Part shown: in pieces, positions 1 to 10,281 of the stretch
How positions within the stretch are numbered: the first letter of the stretch is position 1
How the letters are laid out: each line of letters begins with the position of its first letter
Assembly: GCF_000730165.1 (NCBI RefSeq)
Contig: NZ_CP022111.1
Location: forward strand, 1,612,001 to 1,676,000
Direction of reading: 5' to 3'
DNA from: Nitrospirillum viridazoti CBAmc
Lineage (GTDB): Bacteria > Pseudomonadota > Alphaproteobacteria > Azospirillales > Azospirillaceae
DNA: 64,000 nucleotides
Translations under genes and position numbers: made by a program
Notes under the pieces: generated by a model
What the model saw: only the letters and a program-made list of their open reading frames with translations
Database searches by the model: none
Told to the model about the DNA's origin: nothing

Positions 1-16
1 GATTTCGGTTCGTACT

Positions 17-2425
17 TCAATGCCGAATCACGTCGTCCTTACCGTCTTCCGCGGCTTTCGCGGCAACAGGCTCAACGACTTCCGGCTCCGACCACTCGAT
101 CGGCACCAGCGGCTGTACCAGGGCGTTGGCCAGCACCTCGTCCGCCGTCGACACCGGGATGATGGTCAGGCCGCGCTTGACGTTGTCGGGAATGTCAGCG
201 AGGTCCTTCTCATTATCCTTTGGAATCAACACGGTCTTGATGCCGCCGCGCAAAGCCGCCAGCATTTTCTCCTTCAGGCCACCGATGGGCAGAACCCGGC
301 CGCGCAGGGTGATTTCGCCGGTCATGGCGACATCCTTGCGCACGGGAATGCCTGTCAGCACCGACACGATGGACGTGGTCATCGCGACGCCGGCGGACGG
401 ACCGTCCTTAGGCGTAGCTCCTTCGGGCACGTGGACGTGGATATCCTTGCGCTCGAAAAGCGTCGGTTTGATGCCGAACTGGGCGGAACGGGACTTCACG
501 AAGCTCTCGGCGGCCTGCACCGATTCCTTCATGACGTCGCCCAGCTTGCCCGTGGTGGTGACGCGGCCCTTGCCGCGCAGCATCACCGCCTCGATGGTCA
601 GCAACTCGCCGCCCACTTCGGTCCAGGCAAGACCGGTGGTGCAGCCCACCAGATCCTCCTTCTCCGCCTCGCCATAGTGGTACCGGCGCACGCCGGCATA
701 CTTGTCGAGGTTGCGACGGGTGATCGACACCTTGTCGACCCCCTTCATCAGGATCTCCTTGATGGCCTTGCGGGCCAGGTTGGCGATCTCACGCTCCAGG
801 CTGCGCACGCCGGCTTCCCGGGTGTAGTAGCGGATGAGGTCGCGCAACGCGTCATCGGAGATGGTGAACTCGCCTGCCTTCAGGCCGTGGGCCTTCAGCT
901 CCTTGTCGATCAGGTGGCCACGGGTGATCTCGATCTTCTCGTCTTCGGTGTAGCCCGACAGCCGGATCACCTCCATGCGGTCCAGCAGGGGCTGGGGCAT
1001 GCGCAGGGTGTTGGCCGTGCAGACGAACATCACGTCGGAGAGGTCGTAGTCCACTTCGAGGTAGTGATCGTTGAAGGTGCCGTTCTGCTCGGGATCCAGG
1101 ACCTCCAGCAGGGCGGAGGACGGATCGCCCCGCCAATCGGCGCCCAGCTTGTCGATCTCGTCCAGCAGGAACAACGGATTCGACGACTTCGCCTTCTTCA
1201 TGCCCTGGATGACCTTGCCGGGCATGGAGCCGATGTAGGTGCGGCGGTGGCCGCGCACCTCGGCCTCATCCCGCACGCCGCCCAGCGACACGCGGACGAA
1301 GTTGCGGCCCGTGGCCTTGGCGATGGACTTGCCGAGCGAGGTCTTGCCGACGCCGGGCGGGCCGACGAGGCACAGGATGGGACCCTTCACCTTGTCCATG
1401 CGCTGCTGCACGGCCAAGTACTCCAGGATGCGCTCCTTGACCTTCTCCAGACCATAGTGATCGGCATCCAGGATGGCCTCGGCCCCCTTGATGTCCTTCT
1501 TCACCTTGGTGCGCTTCTTCCACGGAATGGACAGCATCCAATCCAGGTAGTTACGCACGACGGTCGCCTCGGCGGACATGGGGCTCATGGTCCGCAGCTT
1601 CTTGACCTCGGCCAGCGCCTTTTCCCGGGCTTCCTTGCTGAAGCGGGTCTTGGCGATTCGCTCCTCAAGCTCGGCGACCTCGTCCTTGCCATCCTCGGAC
1701 TCGCCGAGTTCCTTCTGGATGGCCTTCATCTGCTCGTTCAGATAGTACTCGCGCTGGGTCTTCTCCATCTGCCGCTTGACGCGGTTACGGATGCGCTTTT
1801 CCACCTGCAGCACGCCGATCTCGCCTTCCATGAAGGCGTAGACCTTCTCCAGCCGCTCACCCACCGTCGCCGCTTCCAGAAGCTGCTGCTTCTCCGGAAT
1901 CTTCAGCGCCAGGTGCGAAGCGATGGTGTCGGCCAGCTTGCCCGGTTCCTCGATCTGGTTGACCGAGACCAGGACCTCCGGCGGGATCTTCTTGTTCAGC
2001 TTGATGTACTGTTCGAACTGGGCCACCGCGGCGCGGGCCAGGGCCTCCGCCTCCTGCGCTTCGCCCGTCTTTTCCTCGATGGGCTCGGCATAGGCCTGGA
2101 AGAAGTCCTCGTTGCGCTCGAAACTGACGATGCGCGCGCGCTGCCCGCCTTCGACCAGCACCTTCACCGTCCCGTCGGGCAGCTTCAGCAGCTGCAGCAC
2201 GGTGCCGATGGTGCCGACGGAATAGATGTCGTCGGGCGTGGGATCGTCCTGGGCGGCGTTCTTCTGGGTGACCAGCAGAATCTGCTTGTCATCCTTCATC
2301 ACGTCTTCCAGCGCGCGCACCGACTTTTCGCGCCCCACGAACAGGGGCACGATCATGTGCGGGAACACCACGATGTCGCGCAGGGGGAGGACCGGGTAAA
2401 GGGTTCCTCGGGTGGCTTCCAACAT
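17..2425 (-). CDS. lon: Lon ATP-dependent protease
   Basis: This is the cytoplasmic AAA+ serine protease that degrades misfolded and short-lived regulatory proteins. The 802-residue protein is close to the usual Lon length (about 780-810). In order it shows an N-terminal substrate-binding LON domain starting near [20 protein letters not shown], a helical linker, an AAA+ module with Walker [10 protein letters not shown], and a C-terminal peptidase domain with the catalytic-serine motif PKDGPSAG and a later catalytic lysine region. The C-terminus is acidic and Ala-rich, as in many alphaproteobacteria. It is the last gene of the tig-clpP-clpX-lon block, all on the minus strand, separated from clpX by about 360 bp that includes the clpX terminator, so it probably has its own promoter. 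The identification is very secure. Confidence 0.98.
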   Translation of the reverse strand: MLEATRGTLYPVLPLRDIVVFPHMIVPLFVGREKSVRALEDVMKDDKQILLVTQKNAAQDDPTPDDIYSVGTIGTVLQLLKLPDGTVKVLVEGGQRARIVSFERNEDFFQAYAEPIEEKTGEAQEAEALARAAVAQFEQYIKLNKKIPPEVLVSVNQIEEPGKLADTIASHLALKIPEKQQLLEAATVGERLEKVYAFMEGEIGVLQVEKRIRNRVKRQMEKTQREYYLNEQMKAIQKELGESEDGKDEVAELEERIAKTRFSKEAREKALAEVKKLRTMSPMSAEATVVRNYLDWMLSIPWKKRTKVKKDIKGAEAILDADHYGLEKVKERILEYLAVQQRMDKVKGPILCLVGPPGVGKTSLGKSIAKATGRNFVRVSLGGVRDEAEVRGHRRTYIGSMPGKVIQGMKKAKSSNPLFLLDEIDKLGADWRGDPSSALLEVLDPEQNGTFNDHYLEVDYDLSDVMFVCTANTLRMPQPLLDRMEVIRLSGYTEDEKIEITRGHLIDKELKAHGLKAGEFTISDDALRDLIRYYTREAGVRSLEREIANLARKAIKEILMKGVDKVSITRRNLDKYAGVRRYHYGEAEKEDLVGCTTGLAWTEVGGELLTIEAVMLRGKGRVTTTGKLGDVMKESVQAAESFVKSRSAQFGIKPTLFERKDIHVHVPEGATPKDGPSAGVAMTTSIVSVLTGIPVRKDVAMTGEITLRGRVLPIGGLKEKMLAALRGGIKTVLIPKDNEKDLADIPDNVKRGLTIIPVSTADEVLANALVQPLVPIEWSEPEVVEPVAAKAAEDGKDDVIRH

Positions 2426-2696
2426 AGATCTGACCTTCCACTCAGAATCTCAGCGGCCAGCCCATAATGGGCCTGGCCCGCCATCCACCAGCCGCCCCGT
2501 CATGGGCGCGGCGTCGGGAGGTCGCCCTGGTAACGTGGCACACCGATCCCCCCCCTTCAAGGGCTTGAACCCGACGAAATCTGCGCTACGGAAGGGGTAG
2601 GCGGCGGGAAAATCGCGCTTTTGCAACCATGTCGCCCGCCATTTGGGGCTCTCGCGTTCCCAAGTGCCTGGATTCCGGACCAATTCTGCGGCGAAG

Positions 2697-2742
2697 GCAA
2701 AATAAAACCCGGGAAACCCCCATGATCAGGGATTTCCCGGGT
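2697..2742 (-). terminator. Rho-independent terminator after clpX
   Basis: On the minus strand, just past the clpX stop, a 10-bp perfect stem (ACCCGGGAAA pairing with TTTCCCGGGT, 2707-2742) is followed directly by a T-rich run (TTTATTTT). This is a textbook intrinsic terminator and separates clpX from lon. The rest of the 2426-2785 gap holds no convincing gene and probably carries the lon promoter. Confidence 0.85.
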
Positions 2743-2785
2743 CTTAAAACTATCCGAACTGGCTATCGCGGATGCACGGGGCCCG

Positions 2786-4051
2786 TCAGGCGACGGGTGC
2801 TGCCTCCGCCTTGCGGTCAGCGTAGATGTACAGCGGCTGGGCGCGGCCCTCGACCACCTCGCCATTGATGACGATCTCATCCACGCCCTGCAGGCCCGGC
2901 AGATCGAACATCGACTCCAGCAGGATGGATTCCATGATGGAGCGCAGGCCACGGGCGCCGGTCTTGCGCTGGATGGCCTTGTTGGCGATGGACTTCAGGG
3001 CCTCTTCGGCGAAGGAGAGCTTCACGTCCTCCATCTCGAACAGGCGCTGATACTGCTTCACCAGCGCGTTCTTGGGCTTGGTCAGGATCTCGATCAGCGC
3101 TTCCTCGTCCAGGTCGTTCAGCGTCGCCACCACGGGCAGACGGCCGACGAATTCCGGAATGAGGCCGAACTTCAGCAGATCCTCAGGCTCCACCTCGCGC
3201 AGCACATCGCCGGTGCGGCGGTCGTCCGGGCCCTTCACATCGGCGCCAAAGCCGATGGACGTGCCCTTGCCGCGGGCGGCGATGATCTTCTCCAGGCCGG
3301 CGAAGGCGCCGCCGCAGATGAACAGGATGTTGGTCGTGTCCACCTGCAGGAATTCCTGCTGCGGATGCTTGCGCCCGCCCTGGGGCGGCACGGAAGCGAC
3401 GGTGCCTTCCATGATCTTCAGCAAGGCCTGCTGCACGCCCTCGCCCGACACGTCGCGGGTGATGGACGGATTATCGGACTTGCGGCTGATCTTATCGACC
3501 TCGTCGATGTAGACGATGCCGCGCTGCGCCCGCTCGACATTGTAGTCGGCGGCCTGCAGCAGCTTGAGGATGATGTTCTCCACGTCCTCGCCCACGTAAC
3601 CGGCTTCGGTCAGCGTGGTGGCGTCGGCCATGGTGAAGGGGACGTCGATGATGCGGGCCAGCGTCTGGGCCAACAGGGTCTTGCCGCAGCCGGTGGGGCC
3701 GATCAGCAGGATGTTGGACTTCGCCAGTTCGACGTCGCTGTGCTTGGTGCCGTGTGCCAGCCGCTTGTAGTGGTTGTGCACGGCGACCGAGAGCACGCGC
3801 TTGGCGTGGCTCTGCCCGATGACGTAGTCATCCAGCACCGCGCAGATGTCGCGCGGGGTGGGAACGCCGTCGCGGGACTTCACCAGCGTCGTCTTGTTCT
3901 CTTCGCGGATGATGTCCATGCACAATTCCACGCATTCATCGCAGATGAACACCGTGGGGCCGGCAATGAGCTTCCGCACCTCGTGCTGGCTCTTCCCGCA
4001 GAAGGAGCAGTAGAGGGTATTCTTCGAATCGCTGCCGGTCGACTTGGTCAT
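2786..4051 (-). CDS. clpX: ClpX, ATPase/unfoldase subunit of ClpXP
   Basis: ClpX unfolds tagged substrates and feeds them to ClpP. The 421-residue protein starts with the zinc-binding domain: paired cysteines in CSFCGK and CDECVELC within the first 50 residues. The AAA+ ATPase follows with Walker A GPTGCGKT, Walker [10 protein letters not shown], and a C-terminal small domain. I chose the start [11 protein letters not shown] at 4051 because the ten upstream in-frame residues are not part of the family. It lies 265 bp downstream of clpP on the same strand and ends at a strong terminator. Length and motifs match the family closely. Confidence 0.97.
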   Translation of the reverse strand: MTKSTGSDSKNTLYCSFCGKSQHEVRKLIAGPTVFICDECVELCMDIIREENKTTLVKSRDGVPTPRDICAVLDDYVIGQSHAKRVLSVAVHNHYKRLAHGTKHSDVELAKSNILLIGPTGCGKTLLAQTLARIIDVPFTMADATTLTEAGYVGEDVENIILKLLQAADYNVERAQRGIVYIDEVDKISRKSDNPSITRDVSGEGVQQALLKIMEGTVASVPPQGGRKHPQQEFLQVDTTNILFICGGAFAGLEKIIAARGKGTSIGFGADVKGPDDRRTGDVLREVEPEDLLKFGLIPEFVGRLPVVATLNDLDEEALIEILTKPKNALVKQYQRLFEMEDVKLSFAEEALKSIANKAIQRKTGARGLRSIMESILLESMFDLPGLQGVDEIVINGEVVEGRAQPLYIYADRKAEAAPVA

Positions 4052-4265
4052 AAAAGCTCCGTACATCACCGGGACAGTCACCCGGAGCCATCACGATGAC
4101 GGAACCGGGGCCCGATCCTCCCGGGATCGGCCGGCGGACAAGGGGATGAAACACCGCTCACCCGCCACTGCCTGCCCATTCAACACCACGGAACGCTGGG
4201 CTTTCAACCCCCCGTGTGTCTCTTCGTGTCCGAACACCCATACCGGGGTATCCCGGTGGGGGCGT

Positions 4266-4291
4266 TCCGGCGGAAGGTTAATCCCGCCGGA
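4266..4291 (-). terminator. Hairpin downstream of clpP
   Basis: A perfect 8-bp GC-rich stem (TCCGGCGG with CCGCCGGA, 10-nt loop) lies 25 bp past the clpP stop. It lacks a long T-tract, so termination is possible but less certain than for clpX. It may instead be an attenuating or mRNA-stabilising hairpin. Confidence 0.5.
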
Positions 4292-4316
4292 GCCCGGACG
4301 CTAAACCGTTGGCACC

Positions 4317-4952
<636 letters not shown>

Positions 4953-5008
4953 GCCTGCTCCAGCGCTGCGTCCGACCCGGGGGCCATCCCCGGGCCCGTT
5001 GCCGGTCC

Positions 5009-5031
5009 GGGGGAGGGACGATCCCTCCCCC
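5009..5031 (-). terminator. Perfect hairpin between tig and clpP
   Basis: A perfect 10-bp stem with a 3-nt loop (GGGGGAGGGA / TCCCTCCCCC) lies in the tig-clpP spacer. There is no T-tract, so it could be a partial terminator or a processing hairpin that sets different tig and clpP levels. Confidence 0.45.
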
Positions 5032-5083
5032 ATTCCGTTTGAATACCGAGGCCCGTCAGAAACCGAAGACGGGAGACGCGACC

Positions 5084-6421
5084 TTAGGCCGCCTCTTCCT
5101 CATCGGGGTCCTGCATCAGCTCTTCAGCCGACACGGGCTTCTCCGTCACCTTAACCTGTCCCAGGATGAAGTCGACAACCTTGTCTTCAAAAACCGGGGC
5201 CCGCAGGCTTTCCACCGCCTGGGGGTTGTTCTTGAAGAAGTCGAAAACCTCACGCTCCTGGCCCGGGTAGCGCCGCACCTCGGCCAGCACGGCCTGGTTC
5301 AGCTCTTCCCTCGCCACCGTTATATTGTTCTTCTGACCGATCTCGGAAAGGACCAGGCCCAAACGAACACGCCGAACGGCGATGTCGCGGTACTCCTTCC
5401 GGAGTTCCTCCTCGTCCTTGCCGGCGTCCTCACCGGCGTCGCCGGCCTTCAGCTCGTCCTGCAGGCGCTTCCAGATCTGGTCGAACTCGATGTCCACCAT
5501 GCCCTGCGGCACCTCGAAGCTGTGCAGCTCGGCCAGCTGGTCCAGCAGGGCGCGCTTGGCGCGCAGGCGGCTCATGACGGTGTAGTCGCCGCCCAGGCGG
5601 TCCCGGATCACGGTCTTCAGCGCGGCCAGGTCGTCGAAGCCCAGGCCCTTGGCGAACTCGTCGTCGATGGTCGCCTCGACCGCCTGCTTCACTTCCTTCA
5701 CGTCCACCTCGAACACGGCGGCCTTACCGGCCAGCTCGGCGGCGTGGTAGCCCTCGGGGAAGGTGACGTTGACGGTGCGGTGGTCACCGGCGCGGGTGCC
5801 CTCCAGCTGTTCCTCGAAGGTGTCGATGAAGCTGCCGGAGCCCAGCTCCAGCTCATGGCCCTCGCCCTTCATGCCCGGGCGCTTCTCACCGTCGACCGAA
5901 CCGTCGAAGTCGATGACGACGATGTCGCCCTTGGCGGCCGGACGGTCCTCGGTCAGCGGCGCGGAGGTCTTGCGGCCGGCGGCGATGCGACCCACGGCCT
6001 CATCCACCTGCTCGTCGGTGATCTCGACCACCGGCTTCTCGATGGCGACGCCGCCGAGGTCGGCGGGCTCGAATTCCGGCAGCACTTCGTAGGCCAGCTT
6101 GAACTCCAGGTCGCTGGCGCTCTCGACCTCGAACTTCACGATCTCGACCTTGGGCTGCAGGGCGGGACGCAGGCTGTGCTGCTCGACCACCTTGGCGGCG
6201 CTGTCGGACATGGCCTTGTCCAGCACCTCACCCATCACCGACTGCCCATAGCGCTGCTTCAGCACCGACATCGGCACCTTGCCCGGGCGGAAGCCCGGCA
6301 TGCGCACGGTCTTGCCAATTTCCTTCAACTGGGCGTCCACGCGGCCGGCCACGTCGGCGGCGGGGATGACGACCGTGTATTCGCGGCGCAGGCCTTCGGT
6401 GCTGGTCTCGGTGATGTTCAT
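5084..6421 (-). CDS. tig: Trigger factor (ribosome-associated chaperone)
   Basis: Trigger factor binds the ribosome exit tunnel and catalyses prolyl isomerisation on nascent chains. The 445-residue protein has the N-terminal ribosome-binding domain with the tail signature [17 protein letters not shown] near residue 45. A central FKBP-type PPIase domain follows, with [14 protein letters not shown] and LELGSGSFI. The last part is the long helical C-terminal substrate-binding region with an acidic tail (DPDEEEAA). The start [15 protein letters not shown] was preferred over a longer open frame that reads through the tRNA-Leu gene. It is the first protein gene of the clp/lon block. Confidence 0.97.
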   Translation of the reverse strand: MNITETSTEGLRREYTVVIPAADVAGRVDAQLKEIGKTVRMPGFRPGKVPMSVLKQRYGQSVMGEVLDKAMSDSAAKVVEQHSLRPALQPKVEIVKFEVESASDLEFKLAYEVLPEFEPADLGGVAIEKPVVEITDEQVDEAVGRIAAGRKTSAPLTEDRPAAKGDIVVIDFDGSVDGEKRPGMKGEGHELELGSGSFIDTFEEQLEGTRAGDHRTVNVTFPEGYHAAELAGKAAVFEVDVKEVKQAVEATIDDEFAKGLGFDDLAALKTVIRDRLGGDYTVMSRLRAKRALLDQLAELHSFEVPQGMVDIEFDQIWKRLQDELKAGDAGEDAGKDEEELRKEYRDIAVRRVRLGLVLSEIGQKNNITVAREELNQAVLAEVRRYPGQEREVFDFFKNNPQAVESLRAPVFEDKVVDFILGQVKVTEKPVSAEELMQDPDEEEAA

Positions 6422-6529
6422 GGGACTATTCGAACCTGTCTCTTTGATCGGCCCCGGATGCCGGCGTTCCCGGCCTCTGGGTGCCCGGGGCCGGACGGAC
6501 CACGGGCGGTTGGGTTGATATCTCGTGCT

Positions 6530-6614
6530 TGGTGCGGGCGAAGGGACTCGAACCCCCACGACTTTCGTCACCGGAACCTAAATCCGGCGCGTCTACCAGT
6601 TCCGCCACGCCCGC
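6530..6614 (-). tRNA. tRNA-Leu (anticodon UAG)
   Basis: The minus strand from 6614 to 6530 folds as an 85-nt class II tRNA. The acceptor is GCGGGCG with matching 3' CGCCCGC, then discriminator A and an encoded CCA. The D-arm is GGCGGAACTGGTAGACGCGCC-like, the anticodon stem CCGGA/TCCGG encloses loop TTTAGGT (anticodon TAG), a long variable arm is present, and the T-arm contains GGTTCGAGTCC-type sequence. It sits about 110 bp upstream of tig on the same strand. Confidence 0.95.
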
Positions 6615-6976
6615 GGCCAAACCCGGCTCTAGGATCGCTTGGGCGCCCCGTTCCCAGAAGCCCGCCCCCGCCGACGCCGGCGGCGCCAATGGGGAATAGG
6701 CATGGAAATAGCGCCCGGACCCTTCCAGGCGCCGTCCGATCTATAGCACCCGCGCACCCGCGTAAATAGGAATCTAGGCCAGGGGTGGGGCCTATCAAAG
6801 GGCCGAGCGCCGCCCGCCCCGCCCCGCCGGTCAGCCCCGCCGGCCAGACCGAAAGTGGGGCCATTGCGAAGCCCATCGACGAATCACCCCATGAAGCCGG
6901 CTATCGGCGGCAGCGAAGTGCTTGTTATGTTGTACTTCCCCAAGGACAACCCGCGCCAACCGAGGTTCCCCGCCGC

Positions 6977-7681
6977 ATGACCGCCGCCGCCATGACCGCC
7001 CCATCGCCGCCGCCCCTCACTCCCAATCTGCCCCGCCCCGCCCTGACCACCGACCGGCTGCCCGGCCGCACGGTGGATCTGGAACGGATCGACTTGGACC
7101 GCCATGCCCCCGGCCTGTGGCTGGCGATCGGCCAGCACGCTGGCCTGTGGGACCACATTCCCGGCGGCCCCTTCGCGGACGAGGCCGCCTTCACCCAATG
7201 GCTGCGCGACCGCCTGCCCCGGCCGGGGCAGACCATGTACGCGGTGATGGACAAGACGGGCGGCGCGCCGGTGGCCGCCGGCCTGCTGCTGCTGCTGAAC
7301 GCCAACCCCGACATGGGAACGGTGGAGATGGGCCTGGTCTACGGCCCCTCCCTCAGCCGCAAGGTGACCGGGACGGAAGGCGTGTTCCTGCTGATCGACT
7401 ACGCGCTGGGCCAAGGGGCGGGCCAATCGGGCTACCGCCGCCTGGAATGGCGCTGCGGCCCGCCCAACGTCGCCTCCATCAAGGCGGCGCTGCGCTACGG
7501 CTTCACCCATGAGGGGCTGCTGCGCCAGACCCTGTGGCTGAAGGGCCGCAACTGGGACAGCAACGTCTTTTCCATTCTGGATGCGGAATGGCCCGCCCGC
7601 CGCCAGCGCTTGGCGGCTTGGTTGGCACCGGAGAACTTCACGGACGACGGGACCCAGATCAGGGCACTGGCGGAGTTCTGA
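6977..7681 (+). CDS. GNAT family N-acetyltransferase (RimJ/RimL type)
   Basis: This is a cytoplasmic acetyl-CoA-dependent acetyltransferase; its substrate cannot be read from the sequence. The 234-residue protein opens with a Pro-rich stretch and then the RimJ-like entry LTTDRLPGRTVDLERIDL. A core fold follows with a conserved MGLVYGPSLSRK strand/loop and the RRLEWRC...ASIKAALRYGFTHEG segment, where the N-acetyltransferase fold closes. Proteins of this type acetylate ribosomal protein N-termini or small molecules. I chose the start at 6977; an ATG 15 bp later is also possible. It converges with the transketolase-like gene, the two separated by a hairpin. Confidence 0.85.
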   Translation: MTAAAMTAPSPPPLTPNLPRPALTTDRLPGRTVDLERIDLDRHAPGLWLAIGQHAGLWDHIPGGPFADEAAFTQWLRDRLPRPGQTMYAVMDKTGGAPVAAGLLLLLNANPDMGTVEMGLVYGPSLSRKVTGTEGVFLLIDYALGQGAGQSGYRRLEWRCGPPNVASIKAALRYGFTHEGLLRQTLWLKGRNWDSNVFSILDAEWPARRQRLAAWLAPENFTDDGTQIRALAEF

Positions 7682-7715
7682 GGGTTTAGCCACCCTCAAG
7701 CGGCGGTCGCTGGCT

Positions 7716-7745
7716 GCCACCGGCATGAGGGTTCATGCCGGTGGC
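7716..7745. terminator. Bidirectional hairpin between convergent genes
   Basis: A perfect 12-bp stem (GCCACCGGCATG / CATGCCGGTGGC, 6-nt loop) sits in the 75-bp space between the ends of the acetyltransferase and transketolase-like genes. The position and strength suggest a shared terminator, though neither side has a long T-tract. Confidence 0.65.
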
Positions 7746-7756
7746 TTGGTCACGTA

Positions 7757-10120
7757 TCAACCCAAAAGCACCTTGGCGCACGCGTCGACGATGGCGTCGG
7801 CGTCCAGGCCCTGGACCCTGTACAGGTCGGGGATGTCGGCGGACTGGCCGAACGTCTCGACCCCCAGGGCCGCCACGGTCTGGCCGCGCACCGAGCCCAG
7901 CCAGGACAGGGTGGCGGGATGGCCGTCGACGACGGTCACCAGCTTGGCACCGGCCGGCAGGGCCGACAGCAGGCGGTGGACATGGGCGTCCTCACCCCGG
8001 CCCTCCCGTTGCGCCGCTGTCCAGCCGGCATGCAGGCGGTCGGGGGAGGTTACCGCCAGCAGGCCGGCGCCGGGGCAGTCCTCCAGCACCTGGGCATGGG
8101 CTTCCAGCGCCTCGGGCGCCAGGGCGCCGCAATAGGCGATGGCGAACTCCGCGTCCGGCGCCGGCGGGCGCAGCCAGTATCCGCCCGCGATGACAGCGTC
8201 GCGGTCCAGGCCCCGTTCCCGCCCCTGGCCCCGCTTCGGCTGCTCCACCTGGCGGGTGGTGAGGCGCAGATAGAGGGAGCCGCCGTCCGGCCGCTGCATG
8301 TGGTCGAAGCCCCAGGCCATGATGGCCGCCAGTTCATCGACATAGGCGGGCTCATAGCTGGAGACGTTGGGCAGGCCCATGCCGATCAGCGGCGTGGCGA
8401 TGGACTGGTGCGCCCCGCCCTCCGGCGCCAGGGTGACGCCCGAGGGGGTGGCCACCACCATGAAGCGGGCGTCCTGGTAGGCGGCATAGTTCATGGCGTC
8501 CAGGCCGCGCTTGATGAAGGGGTCGTAGAGCGTGCCGATGGGCAGCAGCCGGGCGCCGAACAGGTCATGGCTGAGGCCCAGGGCCGCCAGCATGAGGAAC
8601 AGGTTGTGCTCGGCGATGCCCAGCTCGATGTGCTGGCCACCGGGCGCGCCTTGCCAGCGCTGGGCGGAGACCACCTTCTGTTCGCGGAAGATGTCCTGCG
8701 TCTCGGTGCGGGCAAACAAGCCGCGCCGGTTCACCCAGGGGCCCAGGTTGGTGGACACGGTGACGTCAGGGGAGGTGGTGACGATTCGGGCGGCCAAGTC
8801 ATCGTCGCCCTTGGCGATCTCACCCAAAATCTTGCCGAACCCCTCCTGCGTCGACATGCGGGCACCCAGATCCACCACCAGGGCCGGTGGCACGGGGACG
8901 ATGGCGCCCTTCAGGCGGCGGCTCGCCTTACCGGGACCGGTACCCTGGGCGAAGGGCACACTGTCCAGGAAGGCCTCCAGCGCCACCGGATCGATGTCCA
9001 GGCCGGCGTGGCGGTCCCATTCCTGGCCGTCCTTCAGCCCGCAGGCGGCCTTGAAGGCGGCCATCTGGTCCGGGTTCATCAGGCCGGAATGGTTGTCCTT
9101 GTGCCCCTGGAAGGGCAAGCCCCGGCCCTTGACCGTGTAGGCGATGAAACAGGCCGGGCGGTCGTCGGTGGTGCCGTGGAAGGTTTCCAGCAGGGTGGGC
9201 AGGTCATGGCCCGCCAGATTGGTCATAAGGGTGCCCAGGGCCGCGTCGTCATGGGCGTCCAGGATGTGACGGATGCCGCGCGTGTCGCCCAGGTCGTGGG
9301 TCAGTGCCTCGCGCCAGGCGGCCCCGCCCTTGAAGGTCAGGGCGGAATACAGCTGGTTGGGACAGGTGTCGATCCACTGGCGCAGGGCGCCGCCGCCCTC
9401 CTGCGCGAACGCGGCCTCCAGCTTCTTGCCGTACTTCAGGATCTGCACGTTCCAGTCCAGGGAGCGGAACATGCCCTCGATGGGCACCCACAACCGGTCC
9501 GACACCACGCTATCCAGGCTCTGGCGGTTGTAGTCGATGATCCACCAGGTGTTGCGCAGGTCGTGCTTCCATCCCTCCAGCATGGCTTCGAAGACGTTGC
9601 CCTCGTCCATCTCGGCGTCGCCCACCAAGGCCACCATGCGGCCCTCCGGCTGGTCCGACAGGCCCTTCAGGCGCACATAGTCCTGCACCAGGGAAGCGAA
9701 GGCGGTGACCGCCACCCCCAGGCCAACGGAACCGGTCGAAAAATCGACGTCCTCCGTGTCCTTGGTGCGCGAGGGGTAGCTCTGCGCCCCGCCCAGGGCG
9801 CGGAAGCGCTCCAGCTTTTCCCGCGTCTGGCGGCCCAGCATGTACTGGATGGCGTGGAAGACAGGGCTGGCGTGGGGCTTCACCGCCACCCGGTCCTGCG
9901 GCCGCAGCACGTCGAAATACAGCGCCGTCATGATGCTGGCCAGCGAAGCGCTGGAGGCCTGGTGGCCGCCCACCTTCAGCCCATCGCGCGAGGGGCGGAT
10001 GTGGTTGGCGTTGTGGATGGTCCAGGCCGAGAGCCAGAGCACCTTGCGCTCCAGCGCCTCCAGCAGGCGGATCTTGTCGGAGTGGGTGACCGGAGCGGCG
10101 GTCGAGGCGGCGTCGGGCAT
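7757..10120 (-). CDS. Transketolase-like thiamine-diphosphate enzyme
   Basis: This is a large ThDP-dependent enzyme of the transketolase / homodimeric 2-oxoacid dehydrogenase E1 superfamily. The 787-residue protein carries the N-terminal ThDP domain with GGHQASSASLASIMTALYF and VKPHASPVFHAIQYMLGRQ, then the GDAEMDEGN metal/ThDP motif near residue 170. A pyrimidine-binding domain follows with the catalytic-type glutamate segment HIELGIAEHNLF, then a C-terminal domain. It is longer than ordinary transketolase (about 660 residues) and closer to AceE-like E1 proteins. I therefore hesitate between transketolase activity and a pyruvate-dehydrogenase-like role; no E2 or E3 gene is nearby. The start MPDAASTAAPVTHSDK was chosen over an upstream in-frame ATG. 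Confidence 0.85.
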   Translation of the reverse strand: MPDAASTAAPVTHSDKIRLLEALERKVLWLSAWTIHNANHIRPSRDGLKVGGHQASSASLASIMTALYFDVLRPQDRVAVKPHASPVFHAIQYMLGRQTREKLERFRALGGAQSYPSRTKDTEDVDFSTGSVGLGVAVTAFASLVQDYVRLKGLSDQPEGRMVALVGDAEMDEGNVFEAMLEGWKHDLRNTWWIIDYNRQSLDSVVSDRLWVPIEGMFRSLDWNVQILKYGKKLEAAFAQEGGGALRQWIDTCPNQLYSALTFKGGAAWREALTHDLGDTRGIRHILDAHDDAALGTLMTNLAGHDLPTLLETFHGTTDDRPACFIAYTVKGRGLPFQGHKDNHSGLMNPDQMAAFKAACGLKDGQEWDRHAGLDIDPVALEAFLDSVPFAQGTGPGKASRRLKGAIVPVPPALVVDLGARMSTQEGFGKILGEIAKGDDDLAARIVTTSPDVTVSTNLGPWVNRRGLFARTETQDIFREQKVVSAQRWQGAPGGQHIELGIAEHNLFLMLAALGLSHDLFGARLLPIGTLYDPFIKRGLDAMNYAAYQDARFMVVATPSGVTLAPEGGAHQSIATPLIGMGLPNVSSYEPAYVDELAAIMAWGFDHMQRPDGGSLYLRLTTRQVEQPKRGQGRERGLDRDAVIAGGYWLRPPAPDAEFAIAYCGALAPEALEAHAQVLEDCPGAGLLAVTSPDRLHAGWTAAQREGRGEDAHVHRLLSALPAGAKLVTVVDGHPATLSWLGSVRGQTVAALGVETFGQSADIPDLYRVQGLDADAIVDACAKVLLG

Positions 10121-10281
10121 ACCGTGGTTCTTCCCTGAGGCTGGGGCGCACGCCACCGCGAGGGGAAGCGCCACCCGATCGTTGCCCAGGGTTATAGACC
10201 CGGCCGCGCCGGGCCTGAAGTCCGGTATTTAAAAATTTGCCCCTTGAAAGTTTTGATGCCGTTTCGCCGTCGGCGGGGCCA

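Noticed and set aside
20-2467. Long open frame (815 codons) antisense to lon
   Set aside because: It is a GC-rich shadow of lon: composition is Gly/His/Gln/Arg-rich with no recognisable domain, and the opposite strand encodes a full, conserved protease.
2540-2600. Sigma32-type heat-shock promoter for lon
   Set aside because: CTTGAA occurs on the minus strand, but the -10 partner at proper spacing is too weak to report as a site.
7919-10138. Long open frame antisense to the transketolase-like gene
   Set aside because: Same kind of shadow; low-complexity composition and no domain, while the minus-strand protein carries full ThDP motifs.
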